From Halioxenophilus aromaticivorans (GTDB lineage: Bacteria; Pseudomonadota; Gammaproteobacteria; Pseudomonadales; Cellvibrionaceae), in the NCBI RefSeq assembly GCF_042850945.1, contig NZ_AP031496.1:2604001-2668000 (forward strand): a stretch of DNA of 64,000 bases, in the 5' to 3' direction. Each line of letters starts with the position of its first letter. Position 1 is the first letter of the stretch. The notes under the pieces were generated by a model. It saw only the letters and a list, made by a program, of their open reading frames with translations, did not search any database and had not been told where the DNA came from. A program made the translations under genes and the position numbers. Shown one piece after another: positions 27,339 through 37,064 of this stretch.

Positions 27339-28385
27339 ATGTACGGCATAGTCGATATTCAGCAACCTGTGCAACCGTTACCTCAAGCGGGTCAAATGCG
27401 CAGTGCTAATTTGTCTTCCTTTTCACCTTACATAGCTTCGTTGGGTGGTAATCCCCAAGGTTTACTCGATAAGTTCGGCATACAGAGAGATGGCCTCGAG
27501 AGTCAAGATTTATTGGTCGATTGCCAGCCTTTTGTGGAACTGTTTGAGTACTGCGCTGAGAGATTCAATCAGCCGTTGTTTGGTGTCAGCCTAGCAGAGA
27601 GACAAACGGTGGAGGTCTATGGCGCGGTGGCTGCATACTGTCGTTCTGCACCGGATGTAAAGCACGCACTGAAAGGACTGGTTAACTACCTGCCGACGGT
27701 ACATTCCTACGAGAGCCAGCTAGAGTTAGTAGAGTGTGGCGGTATTGCTGAATTACGCTGGTGCGAAAAGTCACCCATGGGCGAGAATTCTCAGAGTGGT
27801 TTGCAAGGTCTTATGCTTAACTTAAAGTTGTTAAAAGAGCTTGCTGGAGATGCCTTTAAACCCAGCTATATCAACTTGCCACACGTTCCGTACCATCGTT
27901 GTGTAGAGCCTCTACGCCAACATTTGGGGTGTTCTGTTCGATTAAGTCACGATAGAGCCTGCATCGGTTTTGCAACACGTTGGTTAACACAACCCGTCGC
28001 TTCTCGCAATCAGACAGTGTACAAGGTGCTCGGTGGTTATTTTGCGTCGCTGCAGTCACTGCAGCAGCCCAATTTGGTATCCGATGTAACCCATTTTATT
28101 AAAACTAATATGGAAAAGGGCGAAGCGAGCATCGAGTGCTGCGCTGAACGGCTGGGTGTTTCAAGCCGAACACTGCAAATGCGATTAGCCGAACAGGGAC
28201 GATGCTTTTCCTCAATGTTGGATCAACAGCGCCAGACCTTGGCTCAATTGGCTTTAAAGAACGGCAATATCTCCATTGCCGAAGTGGCGGATTCTTTGGG
28301 TTACGCCGAACGAACCAGTTTTGGCCGCGCCTTTAAGCGCTGGACTGGCGTAACACCTCAAATGTATCGCAAACAATTTATCTAA
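27339..28385 (+). CDS. AraC-family transcriptional regulator
   Basis: A 348-residue regulator with the long N-terminal ligand-binding domain (arabinose-binding-like type found in OruR/ArgR-like regulators) and a C-terminal double helix-turn-helix: IECCAERLGVSSRTLQMRL and ISIAEVADSLGYAERTSFGRAFKRWTG. The second motif is nearly consensus. GGGGAG precedes the ATG at 27339. It sits between the Rieske oxygenase genes and the dehydratase/SDR block on the same strand and probably activates that block, while the XylR-like protein controls the oxygenase. Inducer unknown. Confidence 0.88.
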   Translation: MYGIVDIQQPVQPLPQAGQMRSANLSSFSPYIASLGGNPQGLLDKFGIQRDGLESQDLLVDCQPFVELFEYCAERFNQPLFGVSLAERQTVEVYGAVAAYCRSAPDVKHALKGLVNYLPTVHSYESQLELVECGGIAELRWCEKSPMGENSQSGLQGLMLNLKLLKELAGDAFKPSYINLPHVPYHRCVEPLRQHLGCSVRLSHDRACIGFATRWLTQPVASRNQTVYKVLGGYFASLQSLQQPNLVSDVTHFIKTNMEKGEASIECCAERLGVSSRTLQMRLAEQGRCFSSMLDQQRQTLAQLALKNGNISIAEVADSLGYAERTSFGRAFKRWTGVTPQMYRKQFI

Positions 28386-28416
28386 GGCTGCAAACCTAAG
28401 GCTGCAAACCTAAGGC
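28382..28416 (+). repeat. 14-base tandem repeat at the end of the AraC gene
   Basis: CTAAGGCTGCAAAC occurs twice in tandem (28382-28395, 28396-28409) and half a third time; the AraC stop codon is inside the first unit. A GGCGC/GCGCC hairpin follows immediately. Confidence 0.85.
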
Positions 28417-28566
28417 GCGTTGCGCCAAATGCCACGTCCATTCATCAATAGCCTACCCACATTGGCCACGATTACTGAATACTCTCGCTATTAAAACGCC
28501 GGCGGCAGTCCAGATTTTTATCTGACGCGCGGTCGGATGGGAATCAAATGCACTTGGGCCAAGAGT

Positions 28567-29733
28567 ATGAGCAAAATAGTTTTAGATTGTAGTGATTTAG
28601 ATCGTCACATGGGTGTTCCCATTCAGCCAGCGCGCATGCGCGAGCCATTTTCAGGTAACGATATTCGTCGTTGGGCACAGGCCATGCATTACCCTAACAG
28701 ACTACACTACGATTCCGATTACGCCGCAGGTAGTCGTTTTGGCGGTTTGTTAGCTCCGCAGTCCTTTTGCGTGGCCATGGATGATGCTCATGGTACTGGA
28801 CCTTCCTGCGTCGGGCTAATTCCAAATTCGCATTTAATTTTTGGTGGCGACGAATGGTGGTTTTACGGCCAGAAAGTATTCCCCGGCGATATGCTGCATA
28901 ACCACAGGGTAGCTTTAGATTACGCGGTAAAAGAAACTAAGTTTGCCGGCCCTACCTGCTTTCAGCGAGGCGACAACTACTATTACAACCAAGACGGCGA
29001 CTTAATTGCCAAACAACGCTCTACGGCCATCCGTTATAACCCGGATGCTGCTCGGGAAATGGGCTCCATGGGCCCATCGGAAGATCCTGAGTGGAGCGAT
29101 GAGCAAATCGTTGATTTAGAGAATAAAAAATACGATTGGATCAAAATGTTACACGATTTGGGCCACGGCAAACGCTGGTGGGACGATATTAATGTAGGCG
29201 ATGTTTTGCCCACTCGTATTATTGGCCCTCACAGTATTGCCAGTTTTACTACCGAGTGGCGCTCCTATCTGTTTACCTTGTGGTGTGGTGTTAAAAGAAG
29301 AACCGATCTCGATATGGAAGCGTTGGGCTTCACCGATGAAATGGCGGGTAAAGAGCAAGATCCCGTGTTGGAGCTGGATAACCCAGAACAAACCGATGGC
29401 GCGTATATTGGTCCGTCCCGCGGCCATCTGTTCCCTCGCTGGGCTCGGCATGTGGGTATGCCCAGGGCTTACGGGTATGGTGCCTCCATGGGGGCATGGA
29501 TTTTAGATTACTTCAGCGGTTGGGCTGGCGAATGGGGCGAGATTGTGCACAGTAATTGCTCCTACAGAGCGCCGTCACTGGCCGGCGATATATCGATTAT
29601 GGATGCCACAGTAACTGAGAAATCCATTAATGAGGAGGGGCAGCATTTGGTCCACGTTGATTTTAAAATGGTAAACCAGGATGGCGTAGTCTCTGCCACC
29701 GCAAAAGCTGAAATCTGTCTGCCGAAAAAATAA
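28567..29733 (+). CDS. Double-hotdog (MaoC/FAS1-like) acyl dehydratase
   Basis: A 388-residue protein related to MaoC-like (R)-hydratases: two hotdog folds, the first with FSGNDIRRWAQAMHYPNRLHYD...GGLLAPQSF and the second with GDVLPTRIIGPHSIASFTTEWRS...DISIMDATVTEK. Such double-hotdog enzymes hydrate or dehydrate acyl-CoA-like substrates, here presumably in a ring-cleavage or side-chain pathway with the neighbouring dehydrogenases. No ribosome-binding site is clear; ATG 28567 is chosen because the conserved-looking sequence starts there, but an in-frame ATG at 28537 would add ten residues. First gene of the putative catabolic operon. Confidence 0.72.
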   Translation: MSKIVLDCSDLDRHMGVPIQPARMREPFSGNDIRRWAQAMHYPNRLHYDSDYAAGSRFGGLLAPQSFCVAMDDAHGTGPSCVGLIPNSHLIFGGDEWWFYGQKVFPGDMLHNHRVALDYAVKETKFAGPTCFQRGDNYYYNQDGDLIAKQRSTAIRYNPDAAREMGSMGPSEDPEWSDEQIVDLENKKYDWIKMLHDLGHGKRWWDDINVGDVLPTRIIGPHSIASFTTEWRSYLFTLWCGVKRRTDLDMEALGFTDEMAGKEQDPVLELDNPEQTDGAYIGPSRGHLFPRWARHVGMPRAYGYGASMGAWILDYFSGWAGEWGEIVHSNCSYRAPSLAGDISIMDATVTEKSINEEGQHLVHVDFKMVNQDGVVSATAKAEICLPKK

Positions 29734-29979
29734 TAAGTAAAGATACCCGGTCTCTTGGTGAATGACGTAGGCATTGAAATCTGTCATGGCTTACCGAGCT
29801 GGGTGTCTCTTCACATCTTATTTTTAACGGCCAATTAACGCCTTAAAAATACGTGTTGCAAGCCCGATTAGACTCCTTCAATACTCTTTAACGCTTGAAA
29901 GTCTATTGCACGGGCCTGCGCATGGCGATCATAAAAAATAAATTCGGTTGTATTAAAAAACATACTCTGAAGGTGGTGC

Positions 29980-30900
29980 ATGAACGAGAGAGCCGATTTT
30001 ACGGGCCAGGTGGCCATTGTCACGGGAGCCGGTAGGGGTTTAGGTAAATCCTACGCTATTTTGTTAGCCAGTAGGGGCGCTAAAGTTGTTGTCAACGATA
30101 TTGGCTCAACCATGCGTGGTGATAACGGTGGTGAAAATCCGGCACAGGAAGTCGTTGACGAAATTACCAATGCTGGCGGCGAAGCGGTGGCATCCACAGA
30201 TAGCGTTGCTACCATGTCAGGGGCACAGGCGATTGTTAACACCGCAATAAGCCGATACGGCAAAGTGGATATTTTAATTAATAACGCTGGTAATGTCCGT
30301 TATGGCTCTATAGTAGATTTATCGTTGGAAGATTTTAATTCAGTATTGGATGTGCATCTAAAGGGTGCCTTTCACATGGTGAAATCCGTCTTCCCGACGA
30401 TGATAGACTCAGCCTACGGCCGAATTATACTCACCGCGTCCATCAGTGGACTATACGGTCTCGCTACCTCGGTGAATTACGGTGTCGCTAAGGCGGGAAT
30501 GATTGGCCTTAATAATGTCGTCGCGTTAGAGGGAGCCGAGCACAATATTAAGAGTAATATCATTCTCCCGGGTGCGGTGACCCGTATGTCGGAAGGCATC
30601 GATACTTCTCAGTTTCCCCCTATGCCGCCAGAACTGGTGGCCCCAGTGGTGGGCTATTTAGCGCACCAAGAATGTGCCATCTCAGGTGAATTGCTGGTTT
30701 CCATGGCCGGCCGAGTGGCGCGCGCCATGATCGCCGAAACCCAAGGGGTATTTCAGAAAGATTGGACCATAGAACAGGTGGCTCAACGACTAGGGGATAT
30801 CCGGAATACTGAAGATCTGTGGCTGCTGGCTCCCTGTGAAGATGGCTTCAATCAGCACATGATTAAAAGTTTTGCCATGGTTAGTTCAAACTCAGAATAA
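29980..30900 (+). CDS. Short-chain dehydrogenase, (3R)-hydroxyacyl-CoA dehydrogenase-like
   Basis: A 306-residue SDR with the NAD-binding motif VTGAGRGLGKSYA, NDIG after strand 2, NNAG, catalytic Ser in TASISG and YxxxK as YGVAK. The opening segment and VVVNDIG resemble the dehydrogenase domain of peroxisomal multifunctional enzyme type 2, suggesting oxidation of a 3-hydroxyacyl-CoA. A tail of about 60 residues follows the usual SDR core. AAGGTGG lies ahead of the ATG. It is 18 bases upstream of the NTF2-like gene, thus co-transcribed; with the dehydratase it could form a beta-oxidation-like step. Confidence 0.87.
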   Translation: MNERADFTGQVAIVTGAGRGLGKSYAILLASRGAKVVVNDIGSTMRGDNGGENPAQEVVDEITNAGGEAVASTDSVATMSGAQAIVNTAISRYGKVDILINNAGNVRYGSIVDLSLEDFNSVLDVHLKGAFHMVKSVFPTMIDSAYGRIILTASISGLYGLATSVNYGVAKAGMIGLNNVVALEGAEHNIKSNIILPGAVTRMSEGIDTSQFPPMPPELVAPVVGYLAHQECAISGELLVSMAGRVARAMIAETQGVFQKDWTIEQVAQRLGDIRNTEDLWLLAPCEDGFNQHMIKSFAMVSSNSE

Positions 30901-30918
30901 AATAAAAGGAACGATGCT

Positions 30919-31446
30919 ATGAGTGACCCGCAAAAGCAAATGATGCAGGTGATCGATAAAGACGCTATTAAAGACTGCCTTTTCCGTTTAGCTCGTGGCG
31001 AAGACCGCCGTGATGCCGAACTCATCACAAGCGCTTATTGGCCAGATTCGGTAACCGACTACGGTGTTTTTAAAGGCAATTTTGAGGAATATCTCGCTTG
31101 GGTTGTGCCTGGTGCTGAAGCCATTTTGCTAACGCAACACACGTTAGGCCAGTCTTACATTCAGTTGCAGGGCTCCAGTGCTAGAGTTGAAACCTGTGTT
31201 ACTTCTTATCACCGGGTCAACATGGGGGATAGGGAAGCAGATACTGTCATCGGTGGGCGTTATTTGGATGAGTTAGAGAAGCGCGATGGAGAGTGGCGAA
31301 TAAAAAGCCGAACTATGCTCTATGACTGGTTTCAAGACTTTGGAGATTCCGCAGACTTTAGCCAAGGCGTGATGGGGATTCCGTTTAGCGGGTCCCATTT
31401 TGTGGGTGGAATTCAAGACGATTTCAGCGCGACTTTTTTTAAGTAG
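30919..31446 (+). CDS. NTF2/SnoaL-like protein, copy 1
   Basis: A 175-residue SnoaL-like (NTF2 fold) protein. Recognisable parts are the helix IKDCLFRLARGEDRRDAELITSAYWPDSVTDYG, TQHTLGQSYI, the ARVETCVTSYHR strand and GGRYLDELEKRDGEWRI. Members act as small hydratases, isomerases or lyases on hydrophobic ring compounds; Asp and His in the pocket (RRDAELI, QHTLG) are in the expected positions. It is 18 bases after the SDR gene, with AAGGAACG as ribosome-binding site, and has a paralogue at 32.5 kb. Precise reaction unknown. Confidence 0.78.
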   Translation: MSDPQKQMMQVIDKDAIKDCLFRLARGEDRRDAELITSAYWPDSVTDYGVFKGNFEEYLAWVVPGAEAILLTQHTLGQSYIQLQGSSARVETCVTSYHRVNMGDREADTVIGGRYLDELEKRDGEWRIKSRTMLYDWFQDFGDSADFSQGVMGIPFSGSHFVGGIQDDFSATFFK

Positions 31447-31550
31447 CCTGTCTGGGCAAGTGGCACCTCTGGTCAGTAGCATTTCGTTCTAGCGATATGG
31501 CTGTAAATTTCTGGCCCTGGCGTTATTAAACTACAAAGGAGAAGCAAACA

Positions 31551-32411
31551 GTGCTTTTAAAAGGTAAAGTCGCCGTGGTTACAGGCGCTAGCCGAGGAAT
31601 CGGAAAGGGTATCGCATTGGCACTGGGAGAACAGGGTGCAACGGTCTATGTAACGGGCCGAACGGTAAACGACGGTGACCACGAATTACCCGGCACGGTT
31701 TCGCAAACCGCCCAACAGATAAACGAGCTAGGCGGTATTGGAGTTGCAGTTGCGGTAGACCACGCCAATGACGAGCAAGTGGCTGAATTGTTTGCACAGG
31801 TGGAGCGCGAGCAGGGTTATCTGGATTTGCTGGTTAATAATGCCTTTGCCTTACCGGATGACCTCACCGACCCGGCGCCGTTTTGGCAAAAGCCACTGTC
31901 TAATTGGCAGATGGTGGATGTGGGCGTACGTTCAAATTATGTCGCTGCTTGGCACGCTGCCAAGTTGATGACCAAACGCAATACCGGTTTGATAGTTGCG
32001 ATATCGGGTTACACCGGAGTCGCCTATACCTACGGTGTGGTTTTTGGTACCAGTAAATCCGCTGTGGACCGCATGGCCAGAGATATGGCCATAGAGCTAA
32101 AGCCTCACAAGGTTGCATCTATATCGTTGTGGCAGGGATTAACCTGGACGGAGAGGGCAGAACGTAACCTCGCCAATATTCCTGGTTTAAAGGGTGCTGC
32201 TGCCACTCGGCCAGAAGATGGCTGTAGTCCGCAGTTTCCGGGTAGAGTTATCGCCGCTGTGCTAAATGACGACACAAGGATGCGACATTCCGGAGGTACG
32301 TTCATCACCGCGGAGATGGCCGACATGTACGGTATTAAAGATATCGATGGAAGAACGATTCCTTCTTTGCGAGAAGCTCGTGGCGCACCCATCTGGGCGC
32401 CGATTGATTAG
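31551..32411 (+). CDS. DHRS1-like SDR with Phe in place of the catalytic Tyr
   Basis: A 286-residue SDR resembling DHRS1: VVTGASRGIGKGIA, YVTGRT, VAVDHANDEQV, VNNA and the long C-terminal part typical of that branch. In the active-site motif the sequence is FGTSK instead of YxxxK; the codon is TTT, and a Tyr four residues earlier (TYG) does not align. Either the enzyme uses another acid or it has become a binding protein. Start codon is GTG with AAGGAGAAG eight bases upstream, so initiation is well supported. It follows the NTF2-like gene by about 100 bases within the same block. Confidence 0.82.
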   Translation: MLLKGKVAVVTGASRGIGKGIALALGEQGATVYVTGRTVNDGDHELPGTVSQTAQQINELGGIGVAVAVDHANDEQVAELFAQVEREQGYLDLLVNNAFALPDDLTDPAPFWQKPLSNWQMVDVGVRSNYVAAWHAAKLMTKRNTGLIVAISGYTGVAYTYGVVFGTSKSAVDRMARDMAIELKPHKVASISLWQGLTWTERAERNLANIPGLKGAAATRPEDGCSPQFPGRVIAAVLNDDTRMRHSGGTFITAEMADMYGIKDIDGRTIPSLREARGAPIWAPID

Positions 32412-32541
32412 TTTCAATTGGTTGAAAAGGTGCCGGTACCAAAGCTGCTAAAAATAAAAATGGCCTAAAATCATAGTGCTTATAAAGTGCTGTGCTGTAG
32501 TGGCGTTTACAACGATTGAAATACAATAACTGGGGTCAGTG

Positions 32542-33117
32542 ATGCAACAAAGTAATGGTAGCCAATTAAGTGAACAGGAGTTGGTAGGGTTGAAGGCATT
32601 GGTGTTGCGCAATACTTTGTACGATTGCCAGCTGCGTTTTACTCGAGGTATGGACCGGTTCGATGAAGACCTATTTCTGTCTGCCTTTCACTCGGATGCC
32701 GTTATTTCAGCCGGTCCATTTGTGGGTAGTCCGCAAGAGCTTTACTCGTGGGCTAAGGATCTCCATGAGCAAGGCCAAAAGGCGACTCAACATTGCCTGT
32801 TGAATTTCAATGTTGACGCGCAAGGCGATGCAGCGCACACAGAAACCTACTACCAATTTGTTGCTAGGAATAAAGACGACTCTAACTGGATAGCTGGCGG
32901 GCGCTACATAGACAAATTCACGCGCATTGACGGACAGTGGCGGATAAGTACTCGGCAAAACATTATTGAATGGTCTGGGTTGTTGCCCAGTTTAGATATC
33001 CCATTTGGTGACCTGCCTGATGTCAATGATAACGGCCTAGCAATGCGTGATAAAACGGATATTTCTTACTTGCGCCCGCTGATCAATCGTCGTCAGCATC
33101 AAATACCCAGCGACTAA
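32542..33117 (+). CDS. NTF2/SnoaL-like protein, copy 2
   Basis: A 191-residue SnoaL-like protein paralogous to the one at 30.9 kb: LRNTLYDCQLRFTRGMDRFDEDLFLSAFHSDAVIS, TQHCLLNFNVD, HTETYYQFVARNK and GGRYIDKFTRIDGQWRIS. The same pocket His (TQHC) and Asp are present. The ATG at 32542 is used; a GTG one codon earlier is in frame. Together with the first copy it suggests two successive or alternative ring-modifying steps. Ends 150 bases before the TonB receptor gene. Confidence 0.77.
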   Translation: MQQSNGSQLSEQELVGLKALVLRNTLYDCQLRFTRGMDRFDEDLFLSAFHSDAVISAGPFVGSPQELYSWAKDLHEQGQKATQHCLLNFNVDAQGDAAHTETYYQFVARNKDDSNWIAGGRYIDKFTRIDGQWRISTRQNIIEWSGLLPSLDIPFGDLPDVNDNGLAMRDKTDISYLRPLINRRQHQIPSD

Positions 33118-33265
33118 CCATCATTTTTGTGTGTGGGTCGCCCTGGGTTGAAAGTATTTTAGAGATTGAATCTATTTCTCGTGCTGGCGTTAGCCTTAAA
33201 ATCGCCGAAGTAATAACCAAAGAAATAACTAAAAAAACAACTAAAAAAACAATTAGGGAAACACT

Positions 33266-35476
33266 ATGCCCACACAACACACAGTAAAAACCACCTTGGG
33301 TTCTGCCAGTGCCTACCTTGCATTGGGCCTTATTTCTTTACCGTTGGCCAATACCGCGTCAGCCCAAAATGAAAAGGCGTATCTGGAAGAGGTTGTAGTT
33401 ACTGCCCAGCGCCGTGAAGAAAAGTCACTGGACGTTCCTATTAGCATCACCAGTATTGGCTCAGAGTCGCTTGCCAAAGGGGATGTTCAGCAATTAAGCG
33501 ATATTATGAAACTAACGCCAGGGTTGCGGTTCGACAACCAAGGCGCACTGGCGCAGCCCACCATTCGTGGCGTGGGCACCGCTGTTGCTGTTTCTGGAGG
33601 CGGTTCTAATGTGGGTATTTATACCGACGGATACTATTCGCCTAATCCATTCTTTGCCGACTCTGATTTTCTAAAACCAGAGAGTGTCCAGGTGTTGAAG
33701 GGGCCGCAAGGTACGCTCTTTGGACGAAATTCCACCGGCGGCGCTATTTTAGTAACAACTCCATCGCCTAGCCAAGATCTCACCGGTGAGCTTTCGTTTG
33801 CTTATAGTAGCTTTAATACGCAGCAAGCAAAGGCTGAATTTTCTGGTGGAGTCACTGACACCCTGGCATTGGATGTGGCCTTGCAGCAACGCAGCAGCGA
33901 CGGCTATTTGGATAACTACCTACTTGGTGCTAATGGGCTTGCAAAAGCTGCTGACGACGCCGGCAGTTACGATCGGCAGGCTTTGCGCTTGGGTGCCCAA
34001 TGGCAATTAAATGATACAACGTCCATTTTGTTTCGCTATTCTCAAGCGGATATTGAAGATCGCACCTCAGTTGCGGCAAACAGCTATGAAGAAAATGGCA
34101 GGTTATTCGCCGCCGCAGCGGCCTACGGAGTGCCCTTAGCAACTGAGCCAACTCGGGTTTCTGTGGATTTTCAACCAGAGTTTTACGCCAAGAGTGATGT
34201 ATTTCAGCTCACCGTGAAAACAGAGCTCCCGTTTGCTTCGTTCACTTCATACACGCAATTGAGGAAAGAGCGAACCGATAATTTTATGGATTTCGATTTC
34301 TCTGCTTCGCCGATTTTCCACTATCGCTATGATGTTGATGACGAAGTTTTCACGCAAGAATTTTTATTGTCGTCGACTACGGAAACCGTTTCATGGACGG
34401 CGGGTTTGTTTTTCTTTGAAAACGAAAGTACCTTTAAGAACAACCAAGCCTCTTTCGGTGGCGCAGCTTTCTTCCGCAACGGCGGTTCCAGTACTCTAAC
34501 GCAATCAGTGGCTGCCTTCGCCGACGTTACCTTTACTCTGAGCGACGATTTATTTCTTACCGGCGGTCTGCGTTACGGTTATGACGAAATCTCCGATGCG
34601 TATCTAACCCTGGGCGTTGATGCCAGCGGTAATTTGATTCGGCAAAGTGTAGATGACGTTGATGACTCGAATCTAAGCCCGCGGTTGGTATTACGATATA
34701 CGCCAAGCGAAAATAGCAGTGTGTTTTTGTCCTACACCCAGGGTTATAAGGCCGGCTTATTGAACGTTGGTGGTAATACGCTGGAGGGCATTAACGTCGA
34801 GCCGGAAAAAATCGCTGCCTACGAGCTGGGTTACAAGTGGCAAACTGGCCAGGTAACCGTAGATGCATCGACCTTCTATTATGATTATCAGGATTTACAG
34901 GTGGCCACCTTTGATGGACCAACCAGTATTATTGAAAATGCTGCGAATTCCACGGTTTATGGGCTTGATGGCCAGGTTCGGATAGCCTTTAGTCAACAGT
35001 TAAGTGTGTCAGTGGGTGGTACGTTTATCGCTGCCGAATACGAAGATTTTGATCGGTCTCAGGCATGGGTTCAGTGTTTGGACTTTGTTGCCTGTGGTGC
35101 AGCATTCGGTATGTTCTCGCCGCAATACGTATCAGCGGATGGCAACGAAATGCAGCGCTCGCCAGAATTCACCGCAAACTTGGGCGTTAATTATATTTTG
35201 CCTCTGGCGGAGGGCGAGATCGATTTATCTGCCACTGCTTACTATACATCTGACTTTTACTTTGACTCCTCGGAGAGCTATCAGCAAGATGCCTATGAGC
35301 TGATCAGTGCCAGAGCGGAGTGGCGTAATGCCCAGGATAACCTTTCCATTGCGCTATTTGCGGATAACCTAACCGATGCGGAGTATCGGACACAGGTGCT
35401 TCCTCAGCAACTTGGCGCATTGTCGATGTGGGGTGCTCCACGCAGTGTCGGCGCCGAATTAAGCGTGCGTTTTTAG
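33266..35476 (+). CDS. TonB-dependent outer-membrane receptor
   Basis: A 736-residue TonB-dependent receptor. A signal peptide ends near TASAQ (about residue 34), the TonB box EEVVVTAQRREE follows, then the plug domain (VPISITSIGSESL; VQVLKGPQGTLFGRNSTGG) and a 22-strand-type barrel ending in the aromatic terminus SVGAELSVRF. The type is that common in sphingomonads and marine gammaproteobacteria for import of large hydrophobic or aromatic compounds. Located last in the catabolic block, it most likely takes up the substrate of the Rieske/SDR pathway. The leader just upstream is a low-complexity stretch with repeated AACTAAAAAAAC units. Confidence 0.93.
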   Translation: MPTQHTVKTTLGSASAYLALGLISLPLANTASAQNEKAYLEEVVVTAQRREEKSLDVPISITSIGSESLAKGDVQQLSDIMKLTPGLRFDNQGALAQPTIRGVGTAVAVSGGGSNVGIYTDGYYSPNPFFADSDFLKPESVQVLKGPQGTLFGRNSTGGAILVTTPSPSQDLTGELSFAYSSFNTQQAKAEFSGGVTDTLALDVALQQRSSDGYLDNYLLGANGLAKAADDAGSYDRQALRLGAQWQLNDTTSILFRYSQADIEDRTSVAANSYEENGRLFAAAAAYGVPLATEPTRVSVDFQPEFYAKSDVFQLTVKTELPFASFTSYTQLRKERTDNFMDFDFSASPIFHYRYDVDDEVFTQEFLLSSTTETVSWTAGLFFFENESTFKNNQASFGGAAFFRNGGSSTLTQSVAAFADVTFTLSDDLFLTGGLRYGYDEISDAYLTLGVDASGNLIRQSVDDVDDSNLSPRLVLRYTPSENSSVFLSYTQGYKAGLLNVGGNTLEGINVEPEKIAAYELGYKWQTGQVTVDASTFYYDYQDLQVATFDGPTSIIENAANSTVYGLDGQVRIAFSQQLSVSVGGTFIAAEYEDFDRSQAWVQCLDFVACGAAFGMFSPQYVSADGNEMQRSPEFTANLGVNYILPLAEGEIDLSATAYYTSDFYFDSSESYQQDAYELISARAEWRNAQDNLSIALFADNLTDAEYRTQVLPQQLGALSMWGAPRSVGAELSVRF

Positions 35477-36131
35477 TGACCGCCCCATAAAACCTGAGGA
35501 ATTTAAGCTGCTCTTTAGAGTTGGTAAGAGGTACAAGGACGTATAACGATAGATGTGGAATAACAAATGTGGGACAGACAGAGGCTTGCTAGCGATGATT
35601 ATCGCTGCCGAAGGCTAAACTCAGCCCTGGTTACAACAGGGCTGAACCTCACTTCTTAGTTGGTAACTGGCGTTACCATACGACAATACCCAACATGGAT
35701 ACGGGCTAGCTTGCCAGATTAATTTAACTCCTAAATCAACCTGCACCTAGACTAAAGTCGAAAGGCGCTCGTGACGAACATAATATGTTGGTCTTCTGCG
35801 CGGTTTTTTCAGTTTTGCCCCCTCCGTTTAAGAACCAATCTGCTAATCTAGAGTCTTTGAAGCTGGTTTGGTCCGTACAACGGGCCTGTGTCAGCCGTTG
35901 CTGACTCAGTCGCTAGTTTTCACCTAGAACCTACCAGTTGTCCAGTTGTCGATACTGTGCAACACGGCTAAATCGGCTAATTGTGTCGTGCGCAGTTATA
36001 TTGGCTGACATTTTAGAATTTGGTGGCCATTTTCCTCGTTATGGTGCTAAATCACCGCGAGAGCGCCGGTATGGGTGAAAACTAACCAGCATAGTAGTTA
36101 TTGAAGGTATGTTGTGGGGTGTAAAGCGCTG
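35477..36131. other. Long non-coding interval with two hairpins
   Basis: About 650 bases without a credible gene. AGCGAT-GATT-ATCGCT (35591-35606) and TCAGCCCTG-N7-CAGGGCTGA (35621-35645) are perfect inverted repeats that could terminate the receptor transcript, though no T-run follows. The rest shows no repeat or coding signal I can name and should include the LysR gene promoter. Confidence 0.5.
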
Positions 36132-37064
36132 ATGATTAAGCAGCCAACGCTAAACCAGTTAAGTTATTTTGTGGCAGTGGCCAAGTTAGAGAACTTCCGC
36201 GCCGCTGCCCTGGAGTTAGGGGTCAGCCAGCCGACCCTTACCGGCCAGATTGCCGCCCTGGAGAAATCCCTAGGTGTGGTTCTTTTTGAACGGTCTCGAA
36301 GCGGCACTCAGCTATCGCCCCAGGGACGCGCCCTGATAGAGCCGGCCGAGGCAGTTCTCAAAACCAACGTTCGTTTTATGGAGCAGGCCAGGGAGCTGTC
36401 TGACGATAGCCAAACAACCTATCGACTGGGCGTGCCACCCACCCTTGGGCCGTATCTATTGCCCTACGTATTACCCGAGTTGCACGAGCGCTATACCAAG
36501 CTCAAATTCTACGTGCGCGATGTTGCGCCGCGTCGTTTGGAGCAAGGTTTAATCAACGGTGAATTCGACCTAATTATCACGCCGCTCTCACAAGAGTCTT
36601 CCCAACTGGTTTCGGCGGATCTGTTTATTGAACCGTTGAAATTTGTAATGCCGTCAGATCACCCTTTGGCCGGAGCCAGCGCTATTGACCCGGAACAGCT
36701 CAGGGGCGAGAGCGTGCTTACCCTAGAAAGCACGCATCATTTCCATTATCAGGTGTTGGAGCTGTGCGACCGCATTGGCGCGCATATTCTGCGAGATTAC
36801 GAAGGCACAAGCCTTGATACTCTGCGGCAAATGGTGGTTATGGGAATGGGGGTAGCCTTCCTGCCGGGCTTGTACATTCACTCAGAACTGCACAAGCCAG
36901 AGGCTTTGCATGTGTGTGAATTATCGCAAGCACCGATAGAGCGTCGCCACAGTTTGGTGTGGCGGAATACCGCATCGAACCGAGTGTTTTTTCGTCAATT
37001 ATCCGAAAACCTGCGCGATATCATTGAGCGTAGGTTAGGACATGCAGTGAAAGTAATTCGTTAA
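36132..37064 (+). CDS. LysR-family transcriptional regulator
   Basis: A 310-residue regulator with an N-terminal winged helix (TLNQLSYFVAVAKLENFRAAALELGVSQPTLTGQIAALEKSLGVVLFER) split here as: helix-turn-helix about residues 18-45, linker helix to 70, and a periplasmic-binding-protein-like effector domain (about 90-300) resembling OxyR/CbbR-like members, without an obvious OxyR Cys pair. ATG 36132 is preferred over an in-frame GTG at 36114 because it matches the usual LysR start. The gene stands alone between the TonB receptor and a convergent MATE gene; target unknown. Confidence 0.87.
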   Translation: MIKQPTLNQLSYFVAVAKLENFRAAALELGVSQPTLTGQIAALEKSLGVVLFERSRSGTQLSPQGRALIEPAEAVLKTNVRFMEQARELSDDSQTTYRLGVPPTLGPYLLPYVLPELHERYTKLKFYVRDVAPRRLEQGLINGEFDLIITPLSQESSQLVSADLFIEPLKFVMPSDHPLAGASAIDPEQLRGESVLTLESTHHFHYQVLELCDRIGAHILRDYEGTSLDTLRQMVVMGMGVAFLPGLYIHSELHKPEALHVCELSQAPIERRHSLVWRNTASNRVFFRQLSENLRDIIERRLGHAVKVIR

